This document shows, in pieces, positions 61,153 through 64,000 of a stretch of DNA of 64,000 nt. The stretch comes from UBA2779 sp965232165 (GTDB taxonomy: Bacteria > Spirochaetota > Spirochaetia > DSM-2461): positions 868,001 through 932,000 of the forward strand of contig CBDDOY010000002.1 in NCBI GenBank assembly GCA_965232165.1, written 5' to 3'. Each line of letters opens with the position of its first letter. Within the stretch, counting starts at the first letter, position 1. Made by a program: the position numbers and the translations under genes. Under the pieces are notes generated by a model. That model saw nothing but the letters and a program-made list of their open reading frames with translations, ran no database searches and was not told the origin of the DNA.

Positions 61153-61167
61153 CAGTATGGCCCCTGC
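61153..61167 (+). other. attR core of the integrated element
   Basis: CAGTATGGCCCCTGC, identical to 55597-55611. Its ATG is the start codon of the small gene upstream of pyrG, so integration replaced that gene's 5' flank; GGGAGG 8 bp before the ATG comes from the element. Confidence 0.65.
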
Positions 61168-61342
61168 TGCAAAGGGCGCCGGGATGAACAATGAATCTCC
61201 GGCACGGTCCCCCTGCCCGACATCATCCAAGCCATTTAATACCCGTTTCTTGTATGATCCCCCGTGCCAGCGGCCCGAGCAGCCGCCTCTTACAAAGAAA
61301 GAGAACCGCCAGCTTGACCTTCTAACATCACTTGAGAAATAA
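61157..61342 (+). CDS. Small Pro-rich protein gene used as integration target
   Basis: A 61-residue ORF (MAPAAKGAGMNNESPARSPC, ending KKENRQLDLLTSLEK). Rich in Pro, Ser, Lys; no signal or membrane helix. It ends 9 bp before pyrG and is probably co-transcribed with it. The attR core covers its start codon; an internal ATG (61184) is a second possible start. Not recognised as a family, and its reality as a protein is uncertain. Confidence 0.4.
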   Translation: MAPAAKGAGMNNESPARSPCPTSSKPFNTRFLYDPPCQRPEQPPLTKKENRQLDLLTSLEK

Positions 61343-61351
61343 TGAAATCCC

Positions 61352-62953
61352 ATGAGGAAGTACATATTCGTTACTGGCGGGGTATGCTCCAGCCTGGGCA
61401 AGGGCATCGCCGCCTCTTCTCTTGGGTGTCTTCTCGAAAGCCGCGGCCTGTCGGTGTGTATGATCAAAATAGACCCCTATCTCAACGTCGATGCCGGAAC
61501 AATGAGTCCATTTCAGCATGGCGAGGTTTTCGTAACCGATGACGGGGCCGAGACCGATCTTGACCTTGGAAACTACGCCCGGTTTACCAATTCTCCGCTG
61601 AGCGCAAAGAATTCCATCACCACGGGGCAGGTCTATCAGGAAGTTATCCGCAAGGAGCGCAAGGGCGACTATCTGGGCAAATGTGTGCAGGTTGTTCCGC
61701 ATCTCACCGATGAGATTAAACGGCGTATCTTCTCACTCGGGGAGAAAGAGGGAATCGATGTCACCATAGTAGAGATTGGCGGCACGGTCGGGGACATCGA
61801 GTCCATCCCCTTCCTGGAAGCGGTGAGGCAAATCATCCACGAAAAATCCCATAAGAACGCCTTGAGCGTTCATATCTCGCTAATTCCCAAGGTTTCATCC
61901 GGTGAGTTCAAGACCAAACCGACACAGCACTCCGTGAAAACCCTCAGGGAAATCGGAATCCAGCCCGACATACTTCTGTGCCGCATCTCCAATGAAATGG
62001 ATGCGGAGATGAAACAGAAGATATCGAATTTCACCAACATCGATTATGAATGTGTCCTATCGGCCTGCGATGTCCATTCCACGATTTACGAAATACCCAT
62101 CGTATACCGCAAACAGGGAATGGACAGAATTGTGTGCGAACGCATGGGTCTGCCCTATGGGGAGGATCGTTTTCAGGACTGGCTGGATTTGAAAAATATC
62201 TGGCATGGCGCCGAAAGGACGCTGGAGATCGCCATGGTAGGGAAATACATCGATCTTGATGATTCCTATAAGTCCATCGATGAAGCCCTGGTGCATGGAT
62301 CCCTCGCGAACAAGGTGCGTCTGAAAATCCGTAAGATTGATTCTGAATCCATCCCGACACCCGAGTCCGCACAAAGAACTCTGGACGGGGTCCAGGGGAT
62401 TCTGATACCGGGGGGATTCGGCAGCAGAGGCATTCAAGGCATGATTGAGGCCGCAAAAATGGCACGGGAAGGGAACATACCTTATTTAGGAATATGCCTG
62501 GGAATGCAGATCCAAGTCATCGAATGGGCGCGCAGTGTTTTGGGCATGCAGAATGCCAACAGCGCAGAATTCATCCCCGATGGAGAAACCAATGTGATTG
62601 CGCTCCTGGAGGAACAGATCGATATAACCCAGTATGGCGGAACGATGCGGCTGGGTGTGGGAGAATCGAAGACCATGGCCAATACACATATCCACTCGGC
62701 CTATGGTCAACCCATTATCAGAGAACGTCACCGCCATCGCTATGAGGTAAACAATGCCTATCGCTATGAATTGAGCAAGTCCGGCCTGATCTTCTCAGCG
62801 TTCACCCCTGATGGCTGTCTGGTGGAATCCGCAGAATGGCCGGAACATATATGGTCGGTGGGCGTACAGTTTCACCCGGAGTTCACCTCTAAACCGATAA
62901 GCCCCGGTCCCCTGTTTCGGGATTTCATTGCCGCGGTCGGCCGGCAATTCTGA
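61352..62953 (+). CDS. pyrG: CTP synthase
   Basis: A 533-residue enzyme aminating UTP to CTP with glutamine. The N-terminal synthetase domain begins MRKYIFVTGGVCSSLGKGIA and has KIDPYLNVDAGTMSPFQHGE and VEIGGTVGDIES. The C-terminal class I amidotransferase has GGFGSRGIQG, the nucleophile motif YLGICLGMQIQVIEWARS and QFHPEFTS. Length fits the family (530-550). No damage; ATG 61352. Confidence 0.96.
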   Translation: MRKYIFVTGGVCSSLGKGIAASSLGCLLESRGLSVCMIKIDPYLNVDAGTMSPFQHGEVFVTDDGAETDLDLGNYARFTNSPLSAKNSITTGQVYQEVIRKERKGDYLGKCVQVVPHLTDEIKRRIFSLGEKEGIDVTIVEIGGTVGDIESIPFLEAVRQIIHEKSHKNALSVHISLIPKVSSGEFKTKPTQHSVKTLREIGIQPDILLCRISNEMDAEMKQKISNFTNIDYECVLSACDVHSTIYEIPIVYRKQGMDRIVCERMGLPYGEDRFQDWLDLKNIWHGAERTLEIAMVGKYIDLDDSYKSIDEALVHGSLANKVRLKIRKIDSESIPTPESAQRTLDGVQGILIPGGFGSRGIQGMIEAAKMAREGNIPYLGICLGMQIQVIEWARSVLGMQNANSAEFIPDGETNVIALLEEQIDITQYGGTMRLGVGESKTMANTHIHSAYGQPIIRERHRHRYEVNNAYRYELSKSGLIFSAFTPDGCLVESAEWPEHIWSVGVQFHPEFTSKPISPGPLFRDFIAAVGRQF

Positions 62954-63030
62954 CAATGCTGTAACTTGTCCTTTCTTCTTGTCGGCAGTATTATCGTATA
63001 AACAGTGCTTCTGATATTGGGAGGGTTACC

Positions 63031-63366
63031 ATGAAAAGCACCGATTTAGAGCGTAGAGACCGCGAGATAAAGAGGGCAAAGAAGAGGCAGTTGATTCTTA
63101 AACGCAAGGGTCAACGAGATGCCCGGACACCCGGCGACTATATCAATCTTTTCGAAGAAGCGTTTTTTTTCGATGCTAAGAAAATATACAACATCGAAAT
63201 GAGTGAGGACATCCTGATGCTTCTCGAAGAAATGAAAGAAGAACTCGCAGAGAAGCATTGGGCCAATGTCATTCGTAAGGCCGTGAAGAAAACCAAGGTT
63301 GAACAGAAAGATGCGGCCATCAGACAACTGGCCGATCTTGCGGAAATTGATCTTTCTGCCCAATAA
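63031..63366 (+). CDS. Small basic/acidic helical protein, unknown
   Basis: A 111-residue protein with ATG 63031 and a good ribosome site (GGGAGGG). The N-terminus is strongly basic (RRDREIKRAKKRQLILKRKG), the remainder helical and charged (MSEDILMLLEEMKEELAEKH; AIRQLADLAEIDLS). No cysteines, signal or membrane segment. The basic start could bind nucleic acid. I do not recognise the family; it converges with the reductase gene. Confidence 0.65.
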   Translation: MKSTDLERRDREIKRAKKRQLILKRKGQRDARTPGDYINLFEEAFFFDAKKIYNIEMSEDILMLLEEMKEELAEKHWANVIRKAVKKTKVEQKDAAIRQLADLAEIDLSAQ

Positions 63367-63374
63367 GCACGGTA

Positions 63375-63695
63375 TCAGGGAAATTGATTCTCCGGCCGCC
63401 TTTCCGGGATACTATTGACCTCCTCTCCTGAAGCCGCCATTTGGCCGGAAAGAAACAGGCCGCAATAGCAGTGGCCATATTCTGCGATATCCTCGGCGGC
63501 ATAGTCACAAGGACAGATGATATCCTTATCTTGATTCTTATTGCCTGTCCCATCACGGCAGGGGCACAGCCGGTAGCCATAAGCTTCAAAGTTTTGATCG
63601 AGACCCGTAATGACTGTATCGAGGAAGCATTCATTGCCCTGAACCTTCCACCCACGTTCAACGGCAGTTTTTTGTACAAACAAGCTTGTGTCCAT
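63375..63695 (-). CDS. Ferredoxin:thioredoxin reductase catalytic-chain-like protein
   Basis: A 106-residue protein with the FTR beta-chain cysteine pattern: RLCPCRDG, IICPCDYAAEDIAEYGHCYC and GLF. In FTR these cysteines bind a 4Fe-4S cluster next to a redox-active disulfide that reduces thioredoxin-like partners. ATG 63695 (MDTSLFVQKTAV) was chosen; it lies 8 bp after the stop of the glutaredoxin-like gene. The pairing with a glutaredoxin-like partner argues for a disulfide-reduction relay. Confidence 0.85.
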   Translation of the reverse strand: MDTSLFVQKTAVERGWKVQGNECFLDTVITGLDQNFEAYGYRLCPCRDGTGNKNQDKDIICPCDYAAEDIAEYGHCYCGLFLSGQMAASGEEVNSIPERRPENQFP

Positions 63696-63703
63696 ATAAA
63701 CCT

Positions 63704-64000
63704 CTAGTAGGGGATGGCCTTGTCCCATTGGCTTCGAATGAACCCAACGAGCACTCTTTCGCCGTACATCACTAAAGACGGATAAGAAAGTCGTCTTGCA
63801 AATTTCTCATTAAATTCGGTTTTTATTGAAATCTTCTCCTCCTTGGGAATGGTATCAAGGTCAAGATAACGATAAGAGACACCCCTGAAATCCAAGTAAT
63901 CTCTAGCGATGCCGCACAAACCACATTTCGAGAGGCTGAGCAAGGTGAAATCTTCCGCATTTCCGATTCCGTTAATCTCAATCCAATCATGATTATCAAG
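63704..64000 (-). CDS. Glutaredoxin-like protein (5' end outside window)
   Basis: The frame is open to the right window edge; at least 98 codons are visible. It has the thioredoxin-fold active site SLSKCGLCGIARDYLDFRGV (CxxC as CGLC) and the glutaredoxin-type YPSLVMYGERVLVGFIRSQW (cis-Pro after YPS is part of the fold). It would exchange disulfides with the FTR-like protein encoded immediately downstream. The true start is beyond the window. Confidence 0.8.
   Translation of the reverse strand, partial: LDNHDWIEINGIGNAEDFTLLSLSKCGLCGIARDYLDFRGVSYRYLDLDTIPKEEKISIKTEFNEKFARRLSYPSLVMYGERVLVGFIRSQWDKAIPY

Larger units (their letters stand above)
55597..61167 (+). mobile_element. Integrated 5.56-kb satellite-like element
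   Basis: Bounded by a 15-bp direct repeat CAGTATGGCCCCTGC (55597-55611 and 61153-61167). Contents in order: tyrosine integrase, unknown protein, direct-repeat block, excisionase-type helix-turn-helix protein, primase-helicase, repeat-rich non-coding region. No capsid, portal, terminase or relaxase genes. The layout is that of phage satellites or minimal integrative elements that replicate with their own primase. Confidence 0.78.

Overview
The window looks like a chromosomal segment of a spirochaete (Treponema/Spirochaeta-like, moderate confidence). The supports are an mraZ-rsmH-ftsL-murF start, the rpsF-ssb-rpsR-rplI-dnaB order, a type III glutamine synthetase next to serC and a DUF1015 gene, LPP20-like and OmpA-like envelope proteins, and a decayed integron-type integrase of the sort known in Treponema. 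No rRNA, tRNA or CRISPR array was seen. Species cannot be read from the sequence.

Layout. 1-1.9 kb: division/cell-wall cluster on the minus strand. 2-5.7 kb: small membrane protein and TPR-like protein, IS481-like scrap, outer-membrane-type protein, glycerate kinase. 6.5-13 kb: ndk, J-domain protein, FemAB/GNAT-like protein, UvrD/Rep helicase, Nudix hydrolase, metA. 14-24.3 kb: LPP20/OmpA envelope pair, a one-gene IS, DAHP synthase and M23 peptidase, hisI, and the ribosomal/replication operon. 25-30 kb: serC-Lrp-DUF1015-GSIII operon. 30-50 kb: a variable defence island. 52-55 kb: lipoprotein plus RND/MMPL exporter. 55.6-61.2 kb: a 5.56-kb integrated satellite-like element with integrase, excisionase and primase-helicase between 15-bp direct repeats. 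61.3-64 kb: pyrG, a small unknown gene, and a ferredoxin-thioredoxin-reductase-like protein with a glutaredoxin-like partner.

The defence island holds a type I restriction-modification locus in the order hsdR-hsdS-hsdS-hsdS-hsdM on the minus strand. Its three hsdS genes are separated by two blocks (about 0.6 and 2.6 kb) of a 44/45-bp minisatellite. The repeat unit matches the translation start of hsdS itself (Shine-Dalgarno-like GGAG in many units, TTG start, first codons). One target-recognition domain is present three times almost identically, twice within one hsdS gene. Beside it, two 312-bp direct repeats derived from a transposase 3' end bracket a coupled pair: a PHP-domain/SMC-like ATPase and an AlbA-type (Schlafen-like) protein.

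Small non-autonomous repeats are abundant: seven full copies of a roughly 163-bp MITE with GGGCACCTCT ends (five with perfect 4-bp target duplications), a structurally related 144-bp element with different ends, a 262-bp MITE with a 6-bp target duplication, and four copies of a roughly 125-bp intergenic repeat. One MITE has replaced the 3' end of a gene. All functional names rest on motif and family recognition by reading; no database search was run.
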